Positions 27,093 to 38,588 of a stretch of DNA of 64,000 bases are shown in pieces. The DNA comes from Sisyra terminalis. Its lineage: Eukaryota; Arthropoda; Insecta; Neuroptera; Sisyridae. How positions within the stretch are numbered: the stretch's first letter is position 1; every line of letters begins with the position of its first letter. Location: assembly GCA_958496175.1 (NCBI GenBank), contig OY292278.1, positions 10,726,001-10,790,000 of the forward strand. Direction: 5' to 3'. A program made the position numbers and the translations under genes. The notes under the pieces are model-generated. The model saw only the letters and a list, made by a program, of their open reading frames with translations, was not told where the DNA came from and ran no database searches.

Positions 27093-27175
27093 TTAACGAC
27101 ACTTTGATTATTAAATTTTGAAATTTTGATTGTTAATCAGGCATCTTTTTATTCCCTATAAACCTTGTCACCCAT
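27093..27175 (-). repeat. Third copy of the 1323/2035 repeat family, inverted
   Basis: CACTTTGATTATTAAATTTT, followed by GAAATTTTGATTGTTAATCA and TATTCCCTATAAACCTTG, is the reverse complement of the core at 2035-2125. Similarity continues to about 27215 (GGGATTTTTCAAAA). Confidence 0.45.
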
Positions 27176-28689
27176 TTTTCAACCCTTAAGGCGAGGGATT
27201 TTTCAAAATTTATTGGATGCCTACATTATAAAGGTTTTATATCTCACCAATTTTATGGAATAACGCCCAATGTCTTTGGTTGTGCGTTAATTTATTAGTC
27301 AGCCAGGACGAAGGATTTAATAGATATAGATGATTTTATATCACAAATACTTCTATTCCAAATTTCAACAAATCCATGTATGATTCAAGCCAAGGAATGT
27401 CAAGCTTCCCTATAATAAAATTTTTGCTAATTTATAATTGGTAAGTTTCGTTAAAGTTTTCAAGAAAAGTGATTACTGTGTTTATAATTTTTCCTCTTTT
27501 TTTAGTTAATTAATGCGTTTTGGATTTTTTTTTTCAAATTATAGTTTTCACTAAGGAACATATATTGTCTGACATACCTAATTATAATTAAATTTTAAAG
27601 AGAATTAAAGTTTATTTCTTTCTTGTTAATTTTTAAAACGTATTTATTTTTTTTTGAACACTTAAACATGCAAAAGCGATAAACATAAAAATAATGAAGT
27701 GCGAGGGTGACGAATATTTGATGAAGAGAAATTTTATTTTATTACAAGTATGAGAAAAAAAGCAGCTTAAATATAAATTACTATAAATAAATTTTTTATA
27801 GATAAATTTTAAAACTTAATTAGTTGCAAATTTTTTTACGATCCTCATTAATTACATGAGAACGTTGGAGCAATATATAATAAAAAGGAATTTAATTAAG
27901 TTTGTGTATTATGAAAAAAAAAATATGATAAAAATCATATTTTCGCTAATTTGATATTTATTTGATTGTCATCTGGAGAGATATTGGAAAATGGTAGCAC
28001 AAATGGTAGTTGGAATGAAACGTCATGTAGAGACGGGAGGGGGGAGACGATGGTAATTTTTGCAAATTTATTTGACAATTATTTTTATTCATATGGGCAG
28101 GCGTTAGATCGCATTTAGTTGGTTAGTTAGTTGCTAATTTGCTAAACGAGAGATTGAAAAACGTGAGAATGATAAACTAGGAATTAGACGATGCACGGGA
28201 CGGGTTTCACGCGTAAAACGGAGAAATATTTCGAAAATAATTAGCAATATTTTGACGCGATGATAATTTGCCTTGTAATTTATTTCGACAATTATACAAT
28301 TTAATGTTGCGACAAAACGTGTTCTTCTCGTGGCCTCAACGACTCCACTGTGCAGAACCGGTTTAAAGAAAATTTTGATAGAACTGACTATAGTTCTTAC
28401 ATAATATTATCAAAAGCTTCGGAACAGGGAGCTTTATTTGTTCTGAGAAAAAAAAAAGTTACCCAGAAGAAAAAAAACGATGGGTGTACTAATGGACGCT
28501 CGTGAGAAGTTATACTTATTTGTCGTAATTAAAAAAAATGTTTTTAATCCATTGCCATAAGATCTGCAGGTCGTCCCTAAAAGAGTACATCAGGTATTAG
28601 TAATTTGTCAGGCAAAGTTGCATTATCTTCTTTGTTTTTAATTAAATTCCTATTTTTTTTGCTAATTCAATTTTTATATTGTTAAATTT

Positions 28690-29400
28690 TCTCTTTTGTT
28701 GGTAAATTTTCATTATGACCTGATTTACTTGCGAATCAATTTAACAACAAAGTTGAAAATGCAACGATACCAAATATTAATGCCACTAAAAGGGACATGA
28801 GCCAAATTGGCTATTTATACATACTGGATAGTATTTCACAATATTATACACAATTGACTACTTTTACAAACTTGTATCTTATGTTTATGAATTAAATTTT
28901 TATCAATACAGCATGGGCCACTTGTTCGAAAAATAGTTATCGAAAACATTTGCCATATAGTTGTTAATTTTAGTCATTAACGATCCTGTATAGATATGAA
29001 AAAACAGTAAATTGTATATAGATACAGTTTACCTTAATGGTTAATTGCGTGTACCTACAGAATGTACAAAAATCGACGGAGTGAAAATTAAATTAATACA
29101 ATAGTAATTGTTTAAGTGGTATAAGCTTGGATAAGGAACGTCGAAATTTGAGAACTTTTTTTGAATGGTTTCGATTTTATTCCTGTACGTATTGTTCACT
29201 CGAATGCAATTTGTACGTAAATTTTGACATGTCAGAAATTTATATTGTATTATGTAAAACTGTAAAATTAAATTTTCTACATAAAATTTACTTTGACTCC
29301 GTCCATAGCACACCCACAATTTGGCAACGTTGCATTTTCGACTTTGTTTTAATTAAATTCGCGATTAAATTGGTCCATAATAAAAATGTAGCCACAATAG
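28690..29400. mobile_element. Inverted-repeat element with about 90-bp arms
   Basis: The left arm (28708-28775, CATTATGACCTGATTT ... GCGAATCAATTTAA ... GAAAATGCAACG) is mirrored at about 29320-29390. Related sequence in the opposite orientation lies at 40380-40990. A 102-bp inner segment (28896-28997) is repeated almost identically at 29665-29766. The interior holds a possible non-LTR coding fragment on the minus strand. Confidence 0.55.
29041..29319 (-). pseudogene. Possible non-LTR retrotransposon RT C-terminal fragment
   Basis: The 92-residue minus-strand frame contains NNTYRNKIETIQKKFSNF. This resembles the segment after the reverse-transcriptase domain of Jockey/CR1-type elements, where a W-P-Y-x-x-x-I-x-x-I-E-x-I-Q-x-K-F pattern is usual. 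The key tryptophan is missing (VNN in its place) and the rest of the frame is not recognisable. It may instead be chance similarity within a repeat. Confidence 0.3.
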
Positions 29401-29664
29401 AGAGAATTATACCATATTAGAATTGAATTAACAAAAATATCGCGAGTTAAATTAAAAATAAAATCGAAAATGTAATGTTGGCAGATTGCGGGTGTGCTAA
29501 AATGAACTTGAGACGAAAATTTAATTTTAAATATTATAATATAAATACATATTTAAAAATAATACGTATAATAATAATACGAACAATACCTACCCATTCG
29601 GAATAGTTCTCTTCAGTTCTGAAAATCTTGACGTTCTTCTGATCCAAGCCTAAACCCTTAACTT

Positions 29665-29800
29665 TTTATCAATACAGCATGGGCCACTTGTTCGAAAAAT
29701 AGTTATCGAAAACATTTGCCATATAGTTGTTAATTTTAGTCATTAACGATCATGTATAGATATGAAATTTAAATGAATACAATAGTAATTGTTTAAGTTT
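29665..29800 (+). repeat. Near-identical partial duplicate of 28896-29117 with an internal deletion
   Basis: Positions 29665-29766 match 28896-28997 with about one difference. The match then skips roughly 90 bases and resumes with ATACAATAGTAATTGTTTAA at 29778, corresponding to 29098. The high identity contrasts with the decay of other repeats and implies a recent local duplication. Confidence 0.75.
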
Positions 29801-30487
29801 ATTACCCAACTATATTTATGTAATAAAAATGATTTTTAATTCAAATAAAAATTTAAGTTTTTCTTTTTAAAAGCTGTAATCCACTTCATTTTTCCTACAA
29901 TTTTTTTATAATTTTGATTTATATTTGTAATGTATTTTGATGCTTTCCAATTTTCCAAAAGCTTATTCAGCTGCTGGCCGTTTCAATTGTTACCTGTGTA
30001 TTATGGGTACTAATTACAAAAATGCATTACCAAAATTTAAAGAAATAAACATAGGAAGGTTATTAAATTCAATGTTAAACCCGGCTCTGTCTTCCGTGTT
30101 GCACACTAACCATTTCGCTTATTAATAATAATTAATTTAAAGAAGCCTACCAATATTGAAAAAACGAAGAAAGGAAGAAGAAAATAATAAAGTCCAAACA
30201 GCCATAATCATTAATTTTTATATGAAACGAAATAATAAAATTTTTCATCGACTAATAATGAACTCTGCTATTCATCTCAAGAAAAAAAAATGTACATAAA
30301 TATAAATATGTGTGGCTAGTTATTTTAATTTACCTTCTCCGTTCTATTCTTCATCCAATCGTTTTTTTTTATCTCTTGGTCCCAAGTCGTTCGAATTTCA
30401 ACGACAGAAGCGAGACAATAAACTGGAAAATGATTGGAGTGGAAGTGAAGAGGAAGCATAAATAAAATTTGCATATCGTTTTAGATG

Positions 30488-30511
30488 TAAATAATAATAA
30501 TAATAATAAAA
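30488..30511 (+). repeat. (AAT)n microsatellite
   Basis: About seven AAT units run without interruption. A perfect 12-bp palindrome ACCGCATGCGGT lies nearby at 30553-30564 within a short GC-rich patch. Confidence 0.8.
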
Positions 30512-32128
30512 GGTAAAATATAATGTGGAGTATAATATGGAATATAAAGCGCACCGCATGCGGTCCCCAAACAGCAGGCCCTCGAGTGACGCGAACGTTT
30601 TGTCACTTTTTTTAATAAATATTATGTTTGATTTTCTTTTTGCTTTGCTTCAACATTGATTTTCTTGTCTCTTTTTTCGTTGATGGTTTGGTTGTTATGA
30701 TGGAACTCTTCACATCTATGCCATAATTACTGCATTATATTCTTCTCGGCTGGAAACCCCCCAATGTGTTATAATATGCGTGTAATAACAATTTTTGAAA
30801 TGGACAATTCATAATTTAACAGAAAAAATTTAACAGAGTAAAATTGTTATTGTTTCTGGAAAAATTTGACTAAAACTTGCTTGTGATTTACTTGTTGCAG
30901 TTGATGCAATTTTAATTTCAGAAAATGTAATATTTTCGGAAAAAATTTGAAGAAATTCCAAGTCGTCTGTATGTCTATTGTGATGTGGTTTTGGTTGTGA
31001 AAGGATTTTATGGGTCCAACAAATGTAGGTAGGTTGAGGTTGAAGAAGGCTCATTCATATTATGAATACCACCGATTCCATTTCTCTTAAAAGCATTATT
31101 CTATGGTTCTGTTGATCTCTCCGTTTTCTACAGGGTACGTTGAATGGTTTGGCTTATTTGGGAGATAATTTATGGCTGAGGTCGGTTGGCAACCGCTGAG
31201 CACTAAAATTAGTAATAAAACGGTCAGTGGAGCTGTCACCAAAATGTGCTATGACCGTAATTTTCATTCCAAGTCGACGATTTTATTTGAATTTTTTCAG
31301 ATTTTTATTTCAAAGTTATTCAGGCAAGCACTTAAATATTTGAGATACTTGAAGATAGAAATGTATGGGGGAAATGTCATAGATTTTCGATTTGAGGTCG
31401 ATTAATCGGTTGGAGGTGAAAATCGAGACACCGAATAGAAATATTTGAGTACCGGAAAATCAGGATCGTTAAAAGTTTCTCTATGATCAAATTTCCCTAT
31501 TCTTCTTTTTTTGCAATCGATCTATTTGATACGTTGTGGTCTGTCGAAGTTCGACTTGAAAGATCTACATGATTAATCAAAGAAATCCATCCAGAAAAAC
31601 CTAATTTCTTGAAAATTAATGCAGAAGATCTATCTGATTTCTTTCATACAATCAAGGTTTTAAGTTTATCCAAAAATTTTCGAATACTTTTATACTTTTG
31701 ATGATTTATTATTCAGTTGAAATAAGTCAAGTCTAAGACATGATTTTTGATGAGATCATATACAAGATTTTGCTGGCGATTACGTTGAAGATTTCTGTCA
31801 GAAATTTGCGTGAAGACAAAGAGTTTCAAGCTGTCGAAAATGACATTGAATTGCGGAAATTAGTTTCATTTTTTCCATTTACGTTTCGTTCAACATCAAA
31901 ATAAATTTGACTGTAATTTTTCTTGCCAGCAAACTAGGCAAGAAATTAATTACTCACTGTTAATCATAGTAAAACGATCTTCATCATTGTCCATTTCCCA
32001 CTCTTCGTGAATGGGAAACTTTTCACTCAATAATAAATGGTCTGGCGTTGAATGTAAAACTTTAATTTTTGTTCATAATTTGAAATTAGCATAAATTTGG
32101 TTTAATTTGTTGATACTGTTGTGGTTGG

Positions 32129-32400
32129 ATGAGAAATGAGGCGTTGAGAACTGTTTCTTGTCTTTTTTCCCGACTCCGCCGGTCGGGAAACGCTTTTCGA
32201 TTTGTGGAAATTGGAAAAGGGGAACAAAGTTGGAACGGCCATTGTCGGGGCGCCGCCAATCATTATCGCTACCACCGGGAATTGCGTCGCTATGACGACG
32301 CCACCCTGTAGATGGACGCTCGTAAGCGGGACGTGCAGGCGTCGCTTGGCGTCTTCTCTGTTCTGCTCGTTCGCCAAATCGCACATTTTCCTCGTTTCTT
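32129..32400. promoter_or_regulatory. GC-rich, CpG-containing stretch just upstream of the second exon
   Basis: It is markedly richer in G+C than the intron and reaches to within 40 bases of the exon. It contains a CCCGAC/GTCGGG hairpin (near 32168-32186), a GCGCCGCCAATC word (CCAAT-box-like) and several CpG pairs. Overlapping frames on both strands are open, as expected from low A+T, and none resembles a known protein or is in frame with the exon. An intronic enhancer, alternative promoter or unrecognised exon are all possible. Confidence 0.3.
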
Positions 32401-32439
32401 GAAAAGAATAAAAAAAGTTTTTTTTCGGTTCTGTTTCAG

Positions 32440-32684
32440 ATTGTGTTGAACTCGATGCATCGATATCAACCGCGGATACATTTGGTGAAATGGCGCGAAC
32501 ATTCCGGCAAGAGCAATGAGATCACCGACCTGGAGGCGGAGGAATATCGAACGTTCATTTTCCCGGAGACGGTTTTCACGGCGGTTACGGCATATCAAAA
32601 CCAATTGATCACCAAACTGAAAATCGACTCGAATCCATTCGCCAAGGGCTTCCGAGACTCATCAAGACTGACCGATTTCGATCG
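32440..32684 (+). CDS. H15/mid: T-box transcription factor, Tbx20/H15-midline class: second visible exon (T-box part 2)
   Basis: The exon encodes 81 residues, [17 protein letters not shown] through SSRLTDFD, plus two bases of a split arginine codon. It completes the T-box. [19 protein letters not shown] and the following [19 protein letters not shown] carry the DNA-contacting C-terminal helix, and SSRLTDFD is the Tbx20-class ending of the domain. The middle (about [18 protein letters not shown]) is the usual variable loop. The acceptor is CTGTTTCAG at 32431-32439 and the donor is CG/GTGAGT at 32685. The phase fits both neighbours exactly: the previous exon ends on a whole codon, and the next supplies the third base of arginine. 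No in-frame stop or atypical residue in the conserved core suggests decay, so the gene looks functional. Confidence 0.95.
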
Positions 32685-33318
32685 GTGAGTAATAAATTTT
32701 CTTTTACACCAGTGGCTGTCAACATTTCCACTCAGAAAAATTAACTTGTAACGCCTTGCTTCTATCATTATTTAGTTCTTTTGGCCATGAAATAAACTTA
32801 GGTTTAAGAATATCATTTCGTTTTACATAAAAAAGCGCTGGAATTGGCTAGTACTAATTGTTTATGGATAGTTTTCACCAAATTCCGAAATAAGGTAGAA
32901 AAAAGTTTATAAAAAATATTTTTAAAAAACTGTTTTTTTGGTGACCCTAGAGTAAACTTATTTTAGACGAATTATAAGGATGATTTATAATTTTAAAAGT
33001 GAGGAATAGGTTTTTATAGTCCATACCTTCATTGAATCCTGTATGTTATTGTTTGATAGGAAGCAAAAAGTTTGGGCCCTAATAGTATTGTTGTAACGTT
33101 AATATATTACTCCTCTGTAAATTGTTATTTGTTGTCCTGCATCGCCAAAATGAACTACTTTTATTTCTGCATTGTACTTAAAACAATAATTTTCACTAAA
33201 AACCTTATGAATGATGTTCTTATCTTTAAACAGGAAAAACCCGTAATTTAAGGATTATTTAAGCAAATAAATAAAAAAAGTCAATTTCGACTAGTTTGAA
33301 AACCATTGTCGCATATAT

Positions 33319-33357
33319 CGTCATTCCCTTGGATCAATTTGAAATAAGGGAATGACG
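33319..33357. repeat. Perfect 12-bp inverted repeat with 15-base loop
   Basis: CGTCATTCCCTT at 33319-33330 is exactly mirrored by AAGGGAATGACG at 33346-33357. It is isolated in AT-rich intron. It could fold as RNA or mark the ends of a tiny element. Confidence 0.8.
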
Positions 33358-33599
33358 AAATGATGTACTATAACTTAAAAATCTTGGTACATTAACTATT
33401 GTAACTTCTGAATTTTTATGTAAGTTTAATGTCTTTGACAACCTACTTTGCCGATTTTTTTTTTAATAGTAATAAGCAAATGAGAGTTCGATAAGTGCGC
33501 TTATATGTCCTATGTGACGTTATAGTTCATTTGTTGAAACCGAGATACAAACATATCATTGGGTAGTTATCATAAAAATTATAATAATTTATAAAGTTT

Positions 33600-33990
33600 T
33601 TCACATTTTTCGTTACTGAAAATATTTTTCAACCCTTACTGGTACTCTTTTTTTCTATAGAAAAGAGCTTATATGTATTTGGTGTATATTAAAACTAAGC
33701 TTTTCCTTAATTATTTCAATACTGAGCTTTTCAAAGTGTTTTCCCAAACGATCAAACAATGATTGCAATTTGAAGATCCATTGAATAATTTTCTAAAGAA
33801 TTAACAAAGACTGAGCAGGCCGGAAAATGAGGAAAATTAATTTAGTTTTTTAAGAAAAAATGAGTTGGTGTTTATGGATTTATAATAAGTTTTATGGAGA
33901 ATATGTTGGTATTAAAAAGATACGTTTATACTCCAAAGTTGAGCTTTTTATGTCGTTTTATTTGCAAATAAATCGAAAAAAAGTTATTAA
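33600..33990 (+). repeat. Dispersed repeat, partner of 16480-17045
   Basis: It shares a long series of ordered words with the reverse complement of 16480-17045, including GGAAAATGAGGAAAAT and ATTAAAAAGATACGTT. It has no coding content. Confidence 0.55.
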
Positions 33991-34454
33991 CATTATTTTT
34001 TTTGAATAATTCGTTAAACATTTGGACATTTTATGAAAGTACATAAAAGCTTTCCAGGTTTTAATATTCATTATAACTAATTGAAGCAGATGGATGCTAT
34101 ACTTCTCTACTTATATGATATACTGAATAATGTTTTCTAAAGGCTAAATTAATATGTTTCCTTTAAAAAATTTATCAAGTTTAATTAAATATTTCTAGCC
34201 ATACTAAATTTTTAATATTGTAAATGGTTTCAATCGCTAATATCTAGTTCAAATCACTTAATTAATGTTACTATTTGTGTTCAAATGCATTTTTCATAAG
34301 AACACATCCCTAGGATTTTAAATTTTCTGTACTGTATCATCATTTTAAGATCTGGCTTGTCTTAGACTTTTGGTAATTATATTTTTTTTTTTGCAATTTT
34401 AAATGAAAATTACTTAGATTTTATCAAGTTAAGTTAAAAATTAACAGTTACTTT

Positions 34455-34966
34455 GCGTTTTGATTTTAGTTTAGACTCTAAACTAAAGATACTGATGTCA
34501 CTTAAGATGCACCTAATTATCACACAATTTTTTTTTAAATCCTTTATTGCCGTCTGTATATTTACAATTTATATACTATGCAATGTGCTAACAAATTTTG
34601 GTTGCTTATATACCACACTTGAGGTAAAAACCGTAGTTCGACCCTGGTGTGGTATTTTCGAAACATGTTGAGAGGGCCCAACCAATGTTGGGACTCTCTA
34701 ATCACACAAAATTAAATTGTTCTATAGGAGCACATTTAATCAAAAACTTATCATTTTTGAAAGTGATTTATTCCTTCTTTAAAATTGAAATTGATAGACC
34801 AAATGCACTTGTTTTAAAAATAATTTTAATGTTAAAAAAATGGTCTAAAATTTAAACAAACGTTTTGATTTTAGTTTAGAGTCTAAACTAAAATCAAAAC
34901 GTAACTCAATGTGTTCCTTCAGAACAATATAATTTTGTGTGGTAATTAGGTGTATCTTAAGTGACA
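34455..34966. mobile_element. Palindrome-bounded repeat element
   Basis: The words ATGTCACTTAAGATGCACCT (34494-34513) and AGGTGTATCTTAAGTGACAT (near 34948-34967) are inverted copies of each other. A 21-bp palindromic arm (below) occurs at both ends, complete at 34860-34902 and shortened at 34455-34488. A third inverted segment (AATCACACAAAATTA at about 34700) mirrors the right part again. A hairpin with GAGAGGGCCCAAC and GTTGGGACTCTC arms lies at 34670-34698, and a B-box-like GTTCGACCC sits at 34636-34644. The order of parts is not a simple fold-back, so rearrangement is likely. Confidence 0.5.
34860..34902. repeat. Perfect palindrome, two 21-bp arms around one base
   Basis: The arm ACGTTTTGATTTTAGTTTAG (plus A) at 34860-34880 is exactly mirrored at 34882-34902 around a central G at 34881. 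Such perfection in AT-rich intron implies recent origin or gene conversion. Confidence 0.9.
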
Positions 34967-36439
34967 TCCTATACGTCTTCCTGATAAAAATTCGTCCAAT
35001 TGTTTAGGGTTGCAAATCAAAATTAGCCACGGTACGTGGGCTTACGAACGCCATGAATAGCAAGATTTTTTTGCATTATAATAACGACCAGATAAATGAC
35101 TTGTTGAATTAACTTTGTGAAACAAAGAAATATTGGCGAAAATAAAGCGCCGATGTATTACGCATTATCACCTATGTATTGCCGTTTGAGATAACGATGG
35201 ACATTTTTTTTTGCAAATAAATGGAACGTCCCAAACGATGGTGAGAACAAAAGGCCGTTATTTAATCGTCAAATAAAGTGTCGAAGTTGTTTCGTCACAT
35301 CAAATCATTTTAATATGTTATTGTTTGTTGGTGGCCACCAAGTGATAACTCAGCACGAAGACGGACAAATTGTGGCGACGTAAAAGAGAAAATTTTCGAA
35401 ATTATTTTTTTAAGTGTTTTTTCACATACTCCCTGTGAGGTCTGGTAGACATTTGAATTTTAAGGCCAATTTCAATAGGGAAATCAACATCGGAAAAATG
35501 GTTGCAATTTGTCTTCTTATCACTGCGAAGCCTCCTCCTAGGTGCTGGCTGTAATCAATTTGATGATTTAGTGAACGGAAAGAAATGATTGAAACATTTT
35601 TAATTAATTGCAAAATTGGTCAACACGTATTGTGTCAAAGATTGTCACGAATGATTTAATTAAAGCCGTGAAATTGCCTCGTTCTTGTTCGCCTGTGTGG
35701 GCCTCTAGTTCTTGAAGGTACTTTTACTTTTTCCATCATTTTTTTCCGTCGTTCCTCATTGATTTATCGCTTTGAAAATTTGAAAAATATTAAGATAGAA
35801 TCGTGGTTAATTGTAATCTCTATTTTGAGATTATCAGCGGAATTTGAAAATATTTTTATGATTTTTTTTTCGTTGATTTTCTAGGCTGGGAAATTGTTTC
35901 ATATCTTATCGATTGGTTTGATTAAATTTGTTGGATAGAACTTTTACGATAGCACAATTTTGATTATGAATTATTGTAAAGATATGATGAATTATGTGAA
36001 TCAAATCCAAACTTTTGAGGATTTATATCTAAATTTTAATAAGTCATACAAATCTCATTCGAAAGTTAATTTATTTAGTGTTTTACTCCAAAGAGACTTC
36101 AATGCGTGGGATAATTTTTCAAAGTACGTAACTACCTTTTGAGAAAGACAACTTATTTCATTTGGTGTAGATACTTATGAGTAAATGTACCTACTTATGA
36201 GTAGAAGTTACCTTCCACTGGATATTTCAGAAAAAAGTAATTGATTTCCATAAACTATTATTCTAGATATCCAGTTAAAAATCGCAACTCTAAAAAAAAT
36301 TCCTCCCGAAAAAAAAACAGTCTAAAATTTTCAAAAGTAAGTAGGGCTCAGGTGAAACAACACAAAGTGTACAGAAACAATTAATGTTTTTCATTAAGAA
36401 CCAAAATTGCCATTTGAACTGTGCCATATTAACATAATT

Positions 36440-37360
36440 GGTGGTAAAAACCATAAAAAAATCGATATTTCGTTTTTAAAGTTCGATGTTTTTAACATAG
36501 GTGTTTTACTTTGAAAATGAGCAAAATTGCATCCTTACTAGGACGGCGTAATTCGGGTAATTTTTTTATCATATAAGAAAAAAAACATATTTTATTAAAA
36601 CTTTGTGGTTATTTTACAAACATATTGGAAAATATTCATTGCAGTTTTGAAAAACTTTTCATGCAAAATCTTGGACATATCAGCTTTTGCACATTGTAAC
36701 TTTCCACCCGGATGGGCAGTTTGCTAACATTCTAGTGGTCATAAATTTAATTTGAAATCAATTTTCCCACAAAAAATACTTTTTTATATATTTTTCTTCT
36801 ATTTGAACTGTAAATTTTCTTAAAAAATTGATCAAATTTCTTAGAACGTGCAAATTAAGTACGTTTTTGTCATTTTTTTTCCAATAAGAAATAGAAATTA
36901 AGATATTGTATATATTTGAAGATAAAATAAGAAAAACCAAAGAAAGTAAATATGAGCTTAATTTGATAAGGATTGACCAAAATAATAGCTAGAATGTACA
37001 TAAATTCGAAAATAATTTCGAGAAAAATGTGCTTAAAAAGATGTGGCAGAAAAGGTAGTTTTAAAGCAGTAATAAAGTAATTCATGCTACGTCCCAGTTA
37101 CAGTGAATTCAGTACAAAATTGCAATCCCTTTTTAAGCTTCATATGCTTCATTTCCAGCTTGCAACTTATTTTTCCGAGCTTTTTGAGCTTCCATATTGT
37201 CCAAGGAGCTGCTCGACCGTTTCATTTTACTTGTCATGCGCTTAGGGATATAACATTGCTCAACTAAACATTGATATTTTTAAAAGTGAAACAATGATGT
37301 TAAAAACATCAAAGCTTATGAACGATATATCGATTTTTTTCGATGGTTTTACCACCATTT
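36440..37360. mobile_element. Inverted-repeat element with about 90-bp arms and a short minus-strand frame
   Basis: The left arm (36440-36532) contains GTGGTAAAAACCAT, AATCGATAT and GATGTTTTTAACAT. It is mirrored at 37258-37360. TTGAACTGT near 36414 is mirrored by ACAGTTCAA at about 37432, so the true ends may be wider. Inside the right part, a minus-strand frame of 34 residues (37133-37237) begins MTSKMKRSSSSLDNMEAQKA and is lysine/serine-rich. It might be the start of a lost transposon protein, but I do not recognise it. Confidence 0.45.
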
Positions 37361-37729
37361 AAATAAATTTTTATAGAATTTTTTTAGACAAATTTGCTTA
37401 GAATATCTATTATTTGATGGCTATTTGTTAGACAGTTCAATGCATGTAACGAATAATTAAAATACTTAGGCACTTTTAGAAACTATGATCTTTCTATGGA
37501 TATTGATTTTAATATGCCAGATATAGTCTCGGAATTTTATTTGTTTATTATACAAATCATGAACTTTCGAATCTCTTAACTATTGTTGTATATTGGTACA
37601 AAATATTTCCATTGTTTATAGGTTTAATGTCAATTTATTTGGCTAACCTTAAAAAAAGTTGTATCTCTGAAAAAATCTGTTGATCACTTTATCGAACAAT
37701 ATTAGGGAAAGAATGAGGAAAAATGGTAT

Positions 37730-38240
37730 ATCTTAAACTATTCAATAGTAAGGAAGGCCTAAGATATAGAAGTCTACATTAAAGATGATCCGCTTTGCAA
37801 GAATCCGAATTGGTAACCTGCAGGGTTGCGGGAAGTCTTGAGAATACTATCGAAAACTTGGGAAAATAAAAAATTGATTTTCCCATCGAAAATATGAACC
37901 CTAAGAATACAAGAAAGGAAATATTTAGGAATTTCTATTAGGATTTTTTTTACTGGGATTCTTCTTGAATTGATTAGAAAAATGATATTGATCTATTCAA
38001 TCCTAAGGAAGGTCCAAGACATAGAAGTCTACATTAAAGATGAACAACTTTGCAAGAATCCGAATTGGTAACCTGTAGGGTTGAGGAAAGTCTTGAGAAT
38101 ACTATCGAAAACTTAGAAAAATTAAAAATTGATTTTCCTATCGAAAATCTAAACCCTAAGAAAAAAAGAAAAGAAATATCTAAGAACTCCTATTAGGATC
38201 TTTTATACTGGGATTCTTCTTGAATTGATTATCTTTGAGG
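37730..38240 (+). repeat. Tandem duplication, unit 255 bp
   Basis: GAATCCGAATTGGTAACCTG starts at 37801 and again at 38056. The units also share AGAAGTCTACATTAAAGATG, AGTCTTGAGAATACTATCGA and TACTGGGATTCTTCTTGAAT. Identity is high, so the duplication is fairly young. No coding content is present. Confidence 0.85.
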
Positions 38241-38565
38241 AGATTCTTTAAATCGTAGAAAAATAGAAAAAAATGTAAATTGGTTTTTACATGTGGTTCA
38301 TTACTTATTCCCTTTCTAAGACCTCAGGTGTATGAAATAGTTTCGAATACTAATTTTTCTAACAAATTGATTTAGAATATCTGTTATTAGAATCACCTTT
38401 GGTTTGTTTTTAGTCAAATAACTGACACTTTTCCACATCAAATTTCTCGAAAAAAATCCAATTGTTTCGCCGATTTAATTGAAATATTTCCTCGACCGAA
38501 TCTAACAAATTCACAGCAATTTGAATAACGCCCGCGGGTCACCCGTGAAATCTCAAATTATCGGT

Positions 38566-38588
38566 CACCTCATCGACACAATGAGGTG
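38566..38588. promoter_or_regulatory. 8-bp inverted repeat including a T-box half-site-like word
   Basis: CACCTCAT and ATGAGGTG flank CGACACA. With the following base pair the right arm reads AGGTGTTA, close to the T-box half-site AGGTGTGA. It lies in a less AT-biased island (38440-38830). Binding by the encoded factor is speculation. Confidence 0.2.

Larger units (their letters stand above)
14687..32439 (+). other. H15/mid: Intron, 17,753 bases, between T-box exons
   Basis: It begins GTAAGG and ends CGGTTCTGTTTCAG, a good polypyrimidine-AG acceptor. Joining the flanks gives an uninterrupted T-box (DKNGQ to [12 protein letters not shown]). Apart from the repeats listed separately it is AT-rich with no recognised gene. 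Stretches where I see nothing nameable are about 15430-16480, 17050-19980, 21620-22330, 24630-26550 and 30600-32100. Less AT-biased islands that might be regulatory are near 15000-15300, 19020-19280, 22330-22930, 24820-25320, 28000-28350 and 30340-30600. Confidence 0.9.
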
